Shown: positions 21,901 through 36,600, counted from the stretch's first letter. The stretch: DNA of 64,000 nt from Diphasiastrum complanatum (GCA_029204225.1 CM055109.1:25418723-25482722), one strand, 5' to 3'. Numbers and translations are program-made. Notes: generated by a model from the letters alone, not told the origin.

Positions 21901-24900
21901 AAGTTACAAATAGGGGGTTCCATGTATTTAATAAATAACAGTCCCCATAAGTAATGTACAACTTATAATAACATTATAGTTTAACCAAAGGGGTAAAATA
22001 GGCATTACTCTTCAACATCCAGTTGTCAGGGGTCCGATTGACATGAATCAATCGCTAGACACCCTCAGTAGAGTGGTTTTGGAATTGAATCATAGTAATA
22101 AGCAGCACAATAATCAAATGCAAAATCTTTTCAATCTGTTGCAATCTTTTAGTTCCAATAACTTGGGGTACCAACCTGATGTCTTTATAGGCGAGAAAAT
22201 ATATAAATGCCCCGATGTTGTTCAAGATCGGATTATGTTAGTACTTAGGTAAGTGTTGAATAAGATCTAGGACTCATTTAGCAGTATATAATAGTATAGG
22301 GAAGTTGAAGAATCAAATCAGTAATTAATGGTACTGGCTGGAATTCATGAAAGTATGGATTGTGCTTCTCATTTAGCTGATAAACGATGGCACGATTCTT
22401 TGCACTTACATTGCAGTTCTTGTGCAAATATGGCTGTTGTGGCTGTTGTGCAGCTGCTTATGATACCGAGCTACTTGCAGTGCTGGAACTAGCCAGTGAG
22501 GCCGAGCTCTGTGAACTCTCAGAGATTCTATATGGTTGCAGGTACAAAATTTTACTGGGTACATCTGTTGTCACCTTAATATTGAGCTCCAGGATTTGCC
22601 TCCAAGGAATGGTTTATTAATTGCTATTAATCTAGTCGATCTACTTCGTTTTTCTTTTTGATGGTGTTAATGTAATGCATTGTCTCCAACTCGCTGAATT
22701 TTGAACCATGGCAAAGAAAGCTTTACCAGTTTTTGATGAACTTAATGTCTGGCTCTTAATTTGCAGTACTACATTGTTTATGGTTAACATTTAGATAGTC
22801 TTTCTTGAGGCAGAAAATTCAAGCCTTGTAATAATTTCAGCCATCTATATCTCTCTAAAGTTCTATGTGCTTTTTAAAATTTAGATTCTTGACATTTTGC
22901 GAAAATCATGATGTTCTCCACCATTAACTTATGTAAGCTTTATATACTTACAAAATTTTCAATATATTGAGTAAGCTCCTTACTATATGAAAAAGTGATC
23001 ATCCTGCTGACATATTGGAAGGCTTGCATGATTTATGATGTATATCTTTTTGTTTATTTTGCAGCTTATTGAGCCCTATACTGAAGTCTGTTACATCAGG
23101 TAATGGCTTGCATTCTGATAATGTGTCAGATCCGAACTTGGAAAAAGGAGGCAGAGGAAGAGATGCACTCTTAAAGCGATTAGAATCAAGGTTTTTATAT
23201 TTAGCTGCCGATGCTAAAGCCACTTTGAGGTAAGCAAAATAAACTTTACCTTTTTGACAACAGTTGGAAGCTTTTTGATTTTGGGTTGTGTTATTATTCA
23301 TATCTAATTTTATCAGGCGATGATTTACTATGCTTACTACTTAGCTCAATGTGCTACAGTTCTGGTGCAAATTCACTCAGTTGTTCTGAATAGAATTGGC
23401 AGCCGGCTTCGTATTTATAATGCCTCTGTAGCATTTAGTTGAGATGATAGATATGTTACTGGAATTCCCTTCTGACCTTGAAATTTTGGGCAAGAAAGTG
23501 GACTACCAACTTCTGATCAAGAAAGTGGACTAACAACATCTGATCAAATCATGAATTATTACTGCTGTTGAGGGTTTTTTCATTGATAACAATTTATGCA
23601 TGTCCCTGGGTGTGATCAGTGGTCGGAGACCAATGTACCGTGATGTGCTATTGCTGGTAAGGAAGAAATTGAATGTTCCATGTTCACAAAATCTGGCTAC
23701 TGAAGACATGGAGGCGGAAATTTTTCTGCATCTGTTACGAGAGTATTCAAGGTACATATTTGAGCTGCTTTTGAACATCTCTTCCAAGTGTGTATCCCGG
23801 TAGCCAGTCCCCTTTGTTCTCTGAAACTTTCAGTGTTTCTATCACAAGGATGAAAAAGGACAGGCCCAGCTAACTTTACTATACTCGAGGTGCAACACAT
23901 CTAAGGTAGGAATAAGAATGCGGATAATTGATACAGTACCCATTGAGCGCCAAACAATGTCAGTTCATAAAATTGAAGTCTAATTCGAAACATTCTATAG
24001 TTACAAAGCTTTGACAACCTTTTTAAGAGCATTGTGGAAAACAAAACAAAGAGCATTGTGGAAAACAAAACAAAGACTGGATGCAAGAGGAGGAGAAGAA
24101 GAAGAAGCAGCTTAATTACTATTTTGCGGTACCAAGAATAGTGCATAAAGTTAAAGAGTACCTACTACCAAAAAATGTACTGGTTTGAGATGTTTTGACA
24201 ACAAACTAAAGAAAACTTGTTCCAAATCTTTGAAAGTTGAAAGCAGTGCTTTGCATTTTGATTTGATACCCCTGGGTATGGATAAAATGACACTACCTCC
24301 AATGATTGGTAGTTTAATGTGAATTCCTGTCTTTGCATATAGGCTTGAGGAGTGTTGAAGACCATGATCTTGGTCTTTTGAATGTTGACCTCCAAGCCCC
24401 TTCTGGCACAAAAGAAGTGTAAGTGCCTCTGTCACCCCTTTGTAGTTGAGGAAATAAGAACCACATCATCGGCATAGAGTATAATAGAGATTAAATTATC
24501 ACATAGCCTACAACCTTGTCCACCATCCTAACCAATGGCTCTCTTTAACTCATTAATATATACTCCAAAGAGCATAGGCGGGAGAGAACATCCCTATTTC
24601 ACACCAATAGTGCTACTCACCTACTAGTCCTAGATCACCAATTTCATATGATCCTGCTTCTTCTGCCATGCTTTTTGAATAGTTGTACTTTTGTGCCCAA
24701 GAGTGGTGTCAAGAAACCGTCTAGCGCCTGCAATTCATCTTGTGTAATGGAATGCCATGCACTCATATATTAAGGACTTGACTTCTTGTAATTTGTTCTC
24801 AAAAACTGTGGCTGAGATCATATGTGACATAGGGGCTTCTCCTTCTCTAATTTACGCTTGACCACCACTGCCCATGTTTTGGCCTCTTCCTTACGTTGTT

Positions 24901-27900
24901 CAAGCCTAGTTTTAAGGTCTTGGATTTTCGCCAAAAGTAGTGATAGGGAGCCCTACCCTTTCTTTCCTCAAGTTTAGAACTTTCTCTTTAATGTTTCCAA
25001 CATCGTCTATCAATTATTTGTTCTTGATTCACAATGCTATTACTTTATCCTTGAGATTGACAATGTCATCTGTCATCCAAGCCCCTTGTTGCTTTAGGGG
25101 AGCTATAGAAGCCAATTCTTTCTTTGTGGATTCTATTTCTATAAGAGCCATATCGAATCTTTTGAAAGAGGATGTTAACAAAGAAGGATCTATTGTAGGC
25201 GAGTATTGCACATTGGGTGCCCTAATGATGGAAGAGTGTCTTGGAACGATAATAATGTATGTTGCTGAAGGGCCATCAAAGAGCATTGGATTCTTCAAAA
25301 GGCAGTTGTCCAAGAGGTAGTAGGAAGGAAATGATTTCCATACTTAGTAGGAACTTTGGCTTGAACTATGGCAGAGCATTGATTGTGTTGCAACAATAGA
25401 AATTTAGCTTCTAGTTTATGGGGAAAACAATCTAGAAAGAAAGAAAGCTTTATTAATGTCTTTTCCATGCCAAAAGGCATATAAGACAAAGGAATACATG
25501 TCAAGTATGTGGTACAAATGGGAGCGTATAAAACATCTTCAGTACAAAAATTACGAATTATAACTGCTAATAACATGAAATGAAACTAGAAATAAATGTC
25601 TGGCTATCAAGACAATGATAGTCATAATGATAAAAATGGTATAACGTGCTGTCGTCAAATCCTGCTGTGACTGAAAAAGGATGTACCAATGTATGATGTG
25701 GATGTCGTCGAGGAAGGCGTGTGTGAGTGTCTCCTCATGGTGTCACTGGTAGCTCTCCGGGCAGCAGGACTCTAAATGTGTCGTCTTTGGTCTTTATGTC
25801 GGTAGTCATCATCGTCATCACTGTCATCTAGGTTTGAATCGATCCATGATCTCCTATGAGTGCGTGACACATAGATCCTGCCGTAGTAGAAACATCTCTT
25901 TGATCATAAGTGCAACACACACTGTGGATCATTATATGCTAGAATGGATCTTAGCTTGCTAGGTGCATCTCGGAAAAGGCAATGATACAAATCCTCTCCT
26001 CTTTTGGGGTACCATGAAAGCATCCAATATCGATCTCAAGCTAGTGTGATGAAACCCGAAGCTGACCCAATATAAATCTCAAACCATGTGATAATCTTGA
26101 AGCTAAGCAGTGTGGTAGCATTGGAAATACGACAATATCTCACTCCAAAAACTGTGTCCCAGGTTTGACCCCTAACTAGCCCTGCCATGCACGATCAAGG
26201 CATGGTCTATAAAGGAACCGCCCGATGTAGTCATGGATACATGATGGGATATCGATGATAGAAATGCAAAGTTTGTCAAGTTAGTGAGAGGCATGAGAGA
26301 ACCATGATAGTTGAAACCCCTGGCTATGAAGCTGCTGAGATGAGGCGAGTGCTGCCTGTATGTATCTATGCTCATATAGGGGTAACAATCCCGACTCTCT
26401 GAATATATAGGATGATTTGAAAGATGGCATCAAGCTGTAGAGGTGAAACTGCAAACTCAGCTAGGATGATCTGATGTGGGATGGAGGGCTTAGCCCGTAT
26501 CATATGTGATAGCATATGGATATGTAATCGTGAGATACTGGCCCAAATCCGATGAAGAGAGACCTGTACACCATGCCTTTGTTGCGTACAATGCTGTGGG
26601 GGTAACAAGAGTATCAAAGAGCTGACACTTACTCGGGGCGATTCCAAAAAGCATATAAGACCAATAAGAGTACATGTCAAGTATGCGGTAACCATGGGAG
26701 CGTATATAAGCATCTCCAAGAAAGAAAACTATGCATAAAAGATGAACCATATAACTGTAAACTACAAATTGTCCATAAGTGGGAGCAAAAATAACTGCTA
26801 AGAATAGAGTCATATCATCTAGCACTACTACTGAAAAAGGATGTGATACGAGCTGTAGCAGGAGGTAATATGGATCGTCGCTGACGTCGTCTAGGAGGAT
26901 GACGAGGTAAAACTGGAAGACCAGCGGCATCCTGCTCCAAAAAGTGAATATGGTAGTAATCAGGCTTAACCCCCAATTGGCGTCGCCAAGTACGGTCAAG
27001 ATATGCTCTGTATAAAAATCGCCTAATGTACTGGTGTGTACTCGAGGGGAGATCTGTGATAGTGATACCGAATGTCTCCATGAGGAAGTGTGATGCCTTA
27101 GAGAACCATGACAGCCGGTATCCCTGAGCCTGAAGATGGTGGGAGGAATGAGTGCAAGCTGTGTATATCTTTGCTCTGTATCAGGGAGTGCCTGAGCTCT
27201 CTGGATGTACGTGATAAGCTGGAAGGCTGCCTCTATCTGGATGGGGGGGTGGCAAACTTTGCAAGAATGATCTCATGTTGTCTCTCCGCCTGTAAAAATG
27301 ATGTATAGTATGATGTGACATTGTCACTGATCGAACTACGGAACTCTATCTCTAAGTGGATGGTCGGTGTCGTCTCTGCTGCCGTGAAGCTGTAGGCTGT
27401 GGCCTGTGGGCGGGCTGTCTCTCTGGTTGTCGACACTGTCTCTGCCATCTATGTATGGAAGCATCTAGAATCTCAGCCTCTCCATCAGAATCAGTACTCT
27501 CCGTGATAAACACTCCTGTATGCTCAGCTGGATCAAGGGGAGGGTGTGCACGTCTAGCCTCGCCATACGCAGATCTGACATCTCTTAGATCATCAGTGCA
27601 ACACATCTGGGGTCCTCATACGATATCAAGGTAGAGAGTGTGACAGGGTGATCTCGAAACAAGCAATAATACCTCCCTTGGATCTCATAGTAAGCTAGGC
27701 ATCTGAAGAGAAAATGAAACTCATCCTCTACATCATGTGTATCACACATACTACAAATCCGAGCATCTCTCGAAGTGCCACTATATCTGCCAGTCTCAAT
27801 GGCTAGCTGGTGAGAGGAACCCTGAAACTAACCCATCACTGTCCGCAGTCTATGTGAGATACTCTCTACCAAATATCTGGGTACTATAGGATGCCCAGCG

Positions 27901-30626
27901 GGATCTCGGGATAGAAAATGTGCCCGATAAAATTCAGTCTTCACCCTAGACGAACCATGCCAAGTGCTTCGAAGATGTGCCCTATATAGGTGGCCTCGAA
28001 CATACTGATGAGTACCAGCTGGTAGATCAGTAGTATGAATACCCAATGTGGAGAGGTGACGACAGGCCTGGGAATACCACGAGAAGGAGTGTCCCTCCGA
28101 ATGTAAGTGCTAGGATCATGATAAAGCTGCTGCAACATAGTGTGTGTCTCCACCCTGAAGATCCTCCAGTCGTTGTATGAATGTGACAATATGGAACAAT
28201 GCCTCTAGTTGAATAGGGGGGACAACAAACTCTGCCCATATAGTATGATGTGGTACAGAGGGCTTAGCTCGTATCATCCGAGATAGGATATGAATCTGAA
28301 GTCGTGAGGTGCGTGCTCACTTGGTGGTCGTCAGGCCAGTACTCCATGTCTCTGATGCGTGGGGACTACCATAGTGTCAAAGATTCTGCACTTACTAGTC
28401 ACATCCCTAATGTATGAGTTGGATCTGTAGGTTTTAAACACCATAACTTTGGTCTTGGCCACATTCACTGACAGTCCCCACTGTATACAAAAGGAATGAA
28501 GTGCATCTAGATGCCACTGCAGGCCTTCCCTCGTCCTCGAAAGCAAAACCACATCATCAGCATATAATAGGATAGCAATAACGATGTCACCCAATGTACC
28601 CCCCTCTCCTCCATATCTCTGTATAATCTGCTCAAGCTTATCTATATATAAACCAAAGAGTGTAGGTGAAAGTGGACACCCCTGCTTAACCCCAATAGTA
28701 CTCTCTATCTCTGGCGATACAACTCCTGATACCCGAATCCAGCCAATAACTCGTCTGTACAATGCCACAACTACCTGTATGATATCCTCCTGGAAACCAC
28801 GATCCCGAAGCTTCTGTATCAGTAAATGTCTAGGCACAGAGTCAAAGGCTTTGCGGAAATTCACAAAGCAGTAGTATACACGCTCTCTCTTGGCCTTAGC
28901 CTCCTCAATGATGGATCTCAGGGTGAAAATATGATCCGATTTAGTATAACTTGGCCTGAAACCAGCCTGGCTAATGGCGTGCAGTGCTTTGGTATCCATC
29001 TCTGTATTGACCTCTGACTAAAGAATAGAACCATAAACTTTGGCAAAGAGGTGGCTAATCATGATGGTACGATAGTTGTCGACTTTCATGGGATCACCGC
29101 CTTTATGGATAGGATGGATAAGGTTTGTGGACCAAGGGGAGGGGAAACTAGATGTGATAGCGCGGATGAAAAGGATAGAGAAGAAAGGTGAGAGGATGTC
29201 AGCGGCAAGCTTCAATAGTTCAGCCTCTAATTCATCAATGTCTTTGGCTTTGCGTCAGGTACGGTGTACAATGATGTGGCATAAGTCACCCATGTGCTAA
29301 AATCTGTGATCTGGGGTGGAGGTGCTCGTGAAAGGAATTTCTTCCAAAATGATCGTGACGAAGAGTGGCCGATTTCGTATGTAATTTTCTTTGTGGAATC
29401 AGAGGTGAGGGAAGCGTCGATGGTGGGGGGAACAGGTAGTGCGGTGCGAGTGGCATCGGGGGGTTGAAGCGCAACTGACGATGGTTGCCGAGTTCGACGA
29501 CGAGATGTGGGAGGCGAGTCAGGAATAACGATCTCGTTGCGTACCCATCCACCCTCTTCCCCAAAGCTTTTGCCTCATTGAATGCTTTCTTTCGATCCGC
29601 AACCTGCATGGGAGTGAGATCATCGTCCATAAATATAAGTGTACCTCTAAGCTTGGCCCGCAGTTTGAGGGTTGCCCGTCTTTCTTCCGAATTCGTGAAG
29701 CGAACAATGAGTGTAGAAGGGTCTCTCTTGGTTCTCCAAGCTCTATCTAATCCTTCGGAGTGGTGGGAGAGTGTACTTGAAAGAAAGCTGGTTGCTTCGG
29801 TCATTGGATCATTGGTATCTTCCACCCCTCTGACCCTAATATTCAGGGATTTGTACTCCCGCATTCACTCTTCAGATATGGTGGCTGAAATGACTCGGTT
29901 GAAGGAGGGTGTACCTTCCTTAACGTCCTCCTTGAAAAGGGAAGTATGTTGTTCTATCTTCTCTTCCAACTCTTGAATCTTTGTAGGGTCTCCTTGTTTG
30001 CTTATGGCTGCCTCCAAAGAAGTAATCTGGGTGAGCATGATTTCTCGTTCAGCGGACATAGATTGAATGGTCGCTTGAAGCTGTTCCATTTCCTTTCGTA
30101 CTGCTCAAATGATTTGGCTGGTGTATAGATTTCGGGAAGCAAGAAAGAGTTGCAAGCAAAGGGAGGGCATGGAGTATGGAATGCTGGCCCTTTGTTAACC
30201 GCATCAGCTGGAGTAGAAGAGGCTCCATCCTTACTAGCCGTAGAGGCATCATTCAGCAGTACCGGTTCTTCGACAATGGTGTGCAGCAACCGTGAGGGTG
30301 ATTCATCTGGAGGCAGCGATGGTGAGGCAGGCGCTGGAGCATCAGAATGTGCTGGAACAGCAGAAGCAATAATACGTGGGGGTGGGGGGGGGTGTGCGTG
30401 GGCTCCCCTTCCCTTTCTTAGCCATGTCACGCCCTACTGCTATACCCAACCAGCGAGGGCTCAGCAGGCCAGCAGACCGTGTCAGTTAGGACCGTGCCAG
30501 ATCAGCGGACCAGGGCAGTCAGGAATCCGCGGGACTGTGCCAGATCAGCTGGCCAGGGACAGCAACAGTCAGTGAGCGGTCCGGGCTGCACCATTGCGAC
30601 CAGCGCCCACGAGCAGTCCGTGCTGC

Positions 30627-30677
<51 letters not shown>

Positions 30678-33600
30678 TTATTGTCCTTGAATGCTAAAAA
30701 GCATATAAGACGAACTAGTGTATGATAGTTCATGTAGGAGCATAGAAAAGTATTAACGCCCACTGAGACCAATATGGTCTATGGGACCAAATAACAACAC
30801 AATGTACACTATAAGAGTCCAATGATGGCAAATTACTCCCCCCAGTTGAGTCCCGACGTGCAGTCGGCCACGTCAGTGCCACGTGGCCGACACTTGGCAG
30901 TAGCATGCTACCAGTCCTCACACTGGGCTAGGAGGGGCTTACTCTATGTCAGGGAGTAGGCAAGGTTGGGAGGATCAGTTAGTGTTTGCCCTATTGTGGT
31001 GTTAGGATCTATTACACTGGTATCAGAGCCATCTCCATCCTAGGGAGTTCAGGAGCAGCAGTAGAGAAAGCTATCAGAAGATAGGAAGTGTTTCTCAGAT
31101 TCTCAGAGAGGAATAGAGGAGGAGGATCGTTGTAGATGCAGCCTTCAAACCTTTGAAATTCACTGAGAAATTACAGTAGTAAGGAGTCAAATTCCATGTA
31201 CAGGTAACTCGCTGGAAGGGCAGCTATCCATCGCTGATTTCAGAGATTTTTTTTAAAAGATTTCCAGCGGAAATAGAGTAGGAAATAGCAAGTAGACCCA
31301 TCGCTGTACATACAGGGATCTACTTCTGTTTTCAAAGTGCAATTTCAGTAGAGCTGAGCGGATTTCAAGCTGAGATTTCCCAACAGGGTCAGCGCTGCCA
31401 ATACTTCTGAGTTTTCAGATTTCTGACAAATTTTTGGGCCCTAACTTGGAAGATTTGGAGCAATAGTACTTCAAACAGATTAGCGAGTAGGGGACTTCTG
31501 AAATTTCACAATTTAGAAGTGCTTTCGGACTTCAAATTTGCCTTCTTGTGGACAGATTGGGGTGCTGTCAGACTAGCGAGCTACTATCCTCAGAGAACCG
31601 GGAAATTTGGCACCGTTTTGAAGCTTCAAACTGGCATTTTTCGGGACAACAGGTCTGAAAGCAGTGGAGGAAGACCTGAAAGGGCTTTTCTTGATTCTCT
31701 CTGTGGAAGTACAGTCCTCAGAAACAGCTAAGTCATCTTTCCTTTTCCTTGTACAGTTGTAAATTAGTCTTTTAGACTTTTTTTCCTTCAGAAGTTAAGG
31801 TAACTCTCTTTCAGTTCCGAAGATGACCACTCCTCAGGGACCTGATCAACCCCAGGAGAGAGGCTTCGACGAACTTGAAACAGAAGCCTTGGCTTACAGA
31901 AAAGGGAAGGAACCCATGGAAGTGGAAGAACAGGAACAGTTCGCCGAAGAACTCGACGAACTGGTTACCAAGGAGCAGTTTCTCCAATTGGTAACAGAAG
32001 TGGATGAACTGAAGTTGGCATTAGCCAATTTCAAGTCCAGTGTGGATGACTCGTTCGCTGAACTCAAAAGCTTGATTTTGAGTTCCGCGAAAGGAAGCCT
32101 TCCCTACACTTCTCAGTTATCCCCTTCTCCACTTCCATCAGTTTCGGGTGAGACTTTACGATCTCACCCCAGTGTTTTTAAAGATTTAAAGCCTCCTACT
32201 TTTAATGGGGAAGAGAAGGATAGAAATGCAGATATTCTACAAACCTTCCTCAGCAAATGGAAGAACATTCATGCTCTTAAACAGACCCCTGACCATTTGC
32301 AAGCAATTGAGGCCAGTCTTTCCTTAGGGCCTATGGCCTATAAGTGGTGGTTAAATCTCCAGGAGACTGGGCAGACTCCCCGGTCATGGAAAGCTTTTGA
32401 AGAAGCTTTCCTAAGAGAATTGCTACCAGAAAATGAACTGGATAGAGCCTGGGAAGCCTGGGAAAGAACAGGAATGGACAAGTCCCTCATCCAATATATC
32501 TCGCAGTATCGAGAGGCAATTTTAAAGATTAAAAATATGGATGACTATCAGAAAATCAGGGGATTTGTCCGTGGCCTCAAAGATGAATATAAAGTAGAGG
32601 TCCAGAGAAACTCGCCTACTACCCTTGAGCAAGTTCTCAGATATGCTCAAATCTATGATGATTCAGTGGGTAGGAAGAAGGCGAGACAACAGCCACTTTC
32701 TGAGCAGCCTTCTCAGAAAGACTTTCAATTTAAAAAGAAATTTTTAAAAAGAAAGAAAGAAGACAAATTTAAAAGTGAAGCTCCTCAGAAATGCCCTTCA
32801 CTCATACAGCCCTTAAAACCAGATGATTTTGAGAAAGCCAAACAAGAACGTTTGTGCTTTGTGTGTATGGGCAAGGGACACACAGTCAGACAGTGTCCCA
32901 AGGGGCCTTTCACTGAAAAAGATAAGAAAGATAAAAAACAAGTACATCTTGTTCAGACTGTATGTTTCCCCAGTGACTCGGCAGCTTCCGAGATCAAAGT
33001 GTATCATGAAGATCATGAACACTGTTGCCAGCTGACCTCTGCAATGCTAGCGAGACCCTTCAGCTTTGGGCCGCATGACCTAGTACGTATGCATGGGAAA
33101 GTTGGTAACCAGTCAGTAAGAGTCATGGTTGATGATGGGGCAACCCATAATTTCATCAACCACACCCTGGTTAAAAAGCTTAAACTACCAGAAGTACCTA
33201 GTCAGCATAGGTACATAGTTTCATTAGCTAAGGGTGAAGATAAAAAAATATGGGAAACTATGGTAAGTAAGTTAAATCTTGGTATTCAGGGGTACCAAGA
33301 TGAAATAAACTTTCAGATAATGCACCTGGATCGAACAGACATTGTTCTCGGGAGAGATTGGCTCTACAGTTTAGGACCTTCCCTCCACAGAAACTATCAG
33401 GAGAACACCCTCAGCTTTCAGCATAAAGGCCGAGAGATCCAGTTGCATGGGGAGCGTGATGTTCCCAACAGCCCTATGGTCTGCAGTTCAGAGCTCTGTC
33501 AGCTAATCGGAGACGAAAACCATCAGGTATTCTTATGTGACTTTCAGTTTATTCCTGAAGTTTCTATTTCTAGTTCTATTCAGCAGAAAATCAGTAAATT

Positions 33601-36600
33601 AGAAACTTTATTGTCTAAATTTAAAGATGTTTTTCCTGAAGATTTGCCACATGGTTTACCACCTAGCAGAGAGGTAGATCATGTAATAAACCTAGTACTA
33701 GGTACAACACCTGTTTCTAAACCTCCGTATCGGGTCAGCCGAACAGAGGATGAAGAAATAACTAGGCAGTTAACAGACTATCTTGGGAAAGGCCAATTTC
33801 AGACCAGTAGTTCACCATGGGCCTCACCAGTCCTATTGGTGAAAAAGAAAGAGGGGTCTATGCGTCTTTGCGTAGATTACAGAGCCCTCAATAAAGTCAC
33901 AATTAAGAATAAATACCCTATGCCTCGGGCAGACGAGTTGTTTGATCAACTCGACGGGGCTAAGTTTTTCAGCAAAATAGACCTCAAATCGGGATATCAT
34001 CAAGTCCGTATAAAATCGGAATATGTCTCGAAAACAGCTTTTAGGACTCGTCACGGTCATTATGAGTTTAAGGTGATGCCATTTGGGCTCACAAATGCTC
34101 CAGCTACCTTTATGACCTTGATGAACAATGTCCTCAGACCATACTTGGGTAAGTTTGTAGTCGTATTTTTAGATGACATCCTCGTTTACAGCAAAACGAG
34201 GAAGGAGCATCTAAAACACCTCAGAAAGGTGTTTCGACTGCTCAAAAAGCATAAGCTTTATGCTAAACAATCCAAGTGTGAATTCTTCGTTGAAGAAGTA
34301 GCATATTTGGGTCACATTATCTCTTCAGATGGGATTAAGATGGACCCAAATAAGGTTAAAGCCATACTCAGTTGGCTGAGACCTCAAAATATTTTGGAAC
34401 TTCAAATCTTTCTTGGTCTGGCGGGATATTACAGATGATTTGTCAAGGAATATGCTCAGATAGCAGTCCCTATGACAAATCTCCTTAAGGGGAAGGGAAA
34501 GGAGTTCATTTGGGAGTCCGCACAACAGGAGAGCTTTGATGCTCTCAAAACAGCCTTAGCTATAGCACCAGTTTTAAAAGTCGTCGACCCCAATCAGCCA
34601 TTTGTGGTCGAAACAGATGCTAGCGACTTTGCAGTAGGTGCTGTGCTAACTCAGGGTGGATGACTAGTTGCGTTCGAGAGTAAAAAACTCGAGCCAGCTC
34701 AGACTAGGTACAGTGCCTATGAAAAGGAACTCTTTTCTATAGTCCATGCCCTTAAGACTTGGAGGCATTATTTGTATGGTGCCAACTTTGAGGTCCTGAC
34801 AGACCATGAGAGTCTCAGATACCTTTGCAATCAACCTGAGCTTAGAGGTCAGAAAGCTCGTTGGGCAGAGTTGATGCAAGAGTTTGACATGTCTATCAGA
34901 TATAGGCGCGGAAAATTCAATACAGTAGCAGATGCCCGTAGCAGAATGCCTATGATAAACGAGCTGAGTTTTACTCAGATTCGTAATGAGTTACTCGAGT
35001 CCTTCAGAGGGAAATGCCAGCATGATGCATTCTTCTCTATTATCTGGAACTCAGTCCAGAACAGACAGTTACAGACTCCAGAACCAGTTCTCGGGGCTGG
35101 TGCCAGTTCATCCAAGAATACGGCAGCTTCCGTTGAGGATGATGATGAGTCCGAGTATACGTCGTCAGATGACGTTGAGGATTCTGAGCCTGTATTACCC
35201 AAGCAAACCCCAGTGGTTGAGGGTCAGTTGACTCAAGGATTCAAATGGAAACAGTATTCCATTCAGGATGAGTACTTGCTCTATAGAGATAGAGTATGTG
35301 TCCCCAATTTAGAGGATTATAGGCAGCAGGTCCTATATGAATGTCATGACAATCCTAGCGCGGGACACCTAGGCATACAGAAGACCTATGAGCTTCTTCG
35401 TAGGCAATTTTTCTGGCCCAGTATGAAAAAGGACGTCCACTAGTATGTAACCAGTTGCCAGAAATGTCAAGTAAATAAAGCAGAGCGTTTAAAGGCAGGA
35501 GGGTTGTTGCATCCCTTAGAAATACCAGCTGGTAAATGGGAGAGTATCTCCATGGATTTTATAGTAGGCCTGCCTAAAACCCAAAAGGGTAATGACGCTA
35601 TATGGGTCACAGTTGACCGTCTGACCAAAATGGCTCATTTCATTCCGACCAAAACAACCGTTAGAGCTCCAGAGTTAGCGAGGTTGTTTGTAGACGGGCT
35701 ATTTAAATTGTACGGTCTACCTTCCGGCATAGTCAGCGACCGGGACAATAAGTTTACAGGAAATTTTTGGAGGGCAGTATTCCATCATCTCCATCATCTC
35801 CATACTAGACTTAATATGAGTACCACCGACCATCCACAGACAGACGGTCAAACAGAAAGGGTAAATCAAGTGCTGGAGGATATGCTTCGTGCATACGTCA
35901 GCAAGAAGCAGACTAATTGGGAGGAGTATCTCTCGATATTAGAGTTTGCTTACAACAGTACCAAACATTCAGCTACGGGATACAGCCCATTTATGAAAGT
36001 AGGGTTTAAACAAGAAAAAGTTGAAGCAGCCAGAAACTTTTTCGAGGACCTAAACCAGATGATAGAACATGCTAAGCGTAGCATTAGACAGTCTTAGGAT
36101 CGAGCCAGGCATTATGCAGATCCACACAGACGGGATGTGCAGTTCTCCACTGGTGAGAAAGTCTACTTGAGAGCCCCAGTTGACTCTAAAACCCTCAAAT
36201 CAGGAGTGTGTGCTAAGTTGTCTCCAAGGTATTGTGGTCCCTTTACCATTAGTAGGAGACTAGGCGAGGTCACCTATGAACTAGAACTCCCACACAGCAG
36301 TAAGGTTTTTCCAGTCTTTCATGTAAGTCAGTTACGAAAAGCCTTAGCCAGGTCAGACAATCTGGTAGGGGACAGTGTTCTAGTTCTCCCATTGGATCCT
36401 CAACAACCTTATATGAACCAGAGGAGATTCTTGATATAGTAGAGACGCAGACTCGTCATACTCTATACCGAGAATATCTGGTTAAGTGGAATGATCAGCC
36501 TGTTGAGAATGCCACTTGGGAAAGAGGCAGCGTCCTTCGCAAGATTTTTCCAGACTTTGTCTTAGAGGACCAAGACGGTTCTTAAGGGGGAGGGAGTGTT

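Larger units (their letters stand above)
9908..22416 (+). other. Intron 1 (12.5 kb) of the YaaW-like gene
   Basis: The intron holds a Penelope-like relic, two nested copia elements and a solo-looking LTR. The stretches 9908-11020, 12200-12740, 13100-14030 and 14100-17400 contain no gene I can recognise. They are AT-rich with scattered short open frames (for example 14865-14683 on the - strand and 15674-15925 on the + strand) that match nothing I know. Confidence 0.55.

Noticed and set aside
22043-22252. Possible upstream exon ([18 protein letters not shown])
   Set aside because: It has a donor-like GTAAGT after it, but it is not needed for phase and does not resemble a transit peptide or YaaW. 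It lies right after an LTR and may be element sequence.
24940-25320. 126-codon + strand open frame
   Set aside because: The opposite strand carries LINE ORF1-like coiled coil and RT in the expected order, so the + frame is a shadow.
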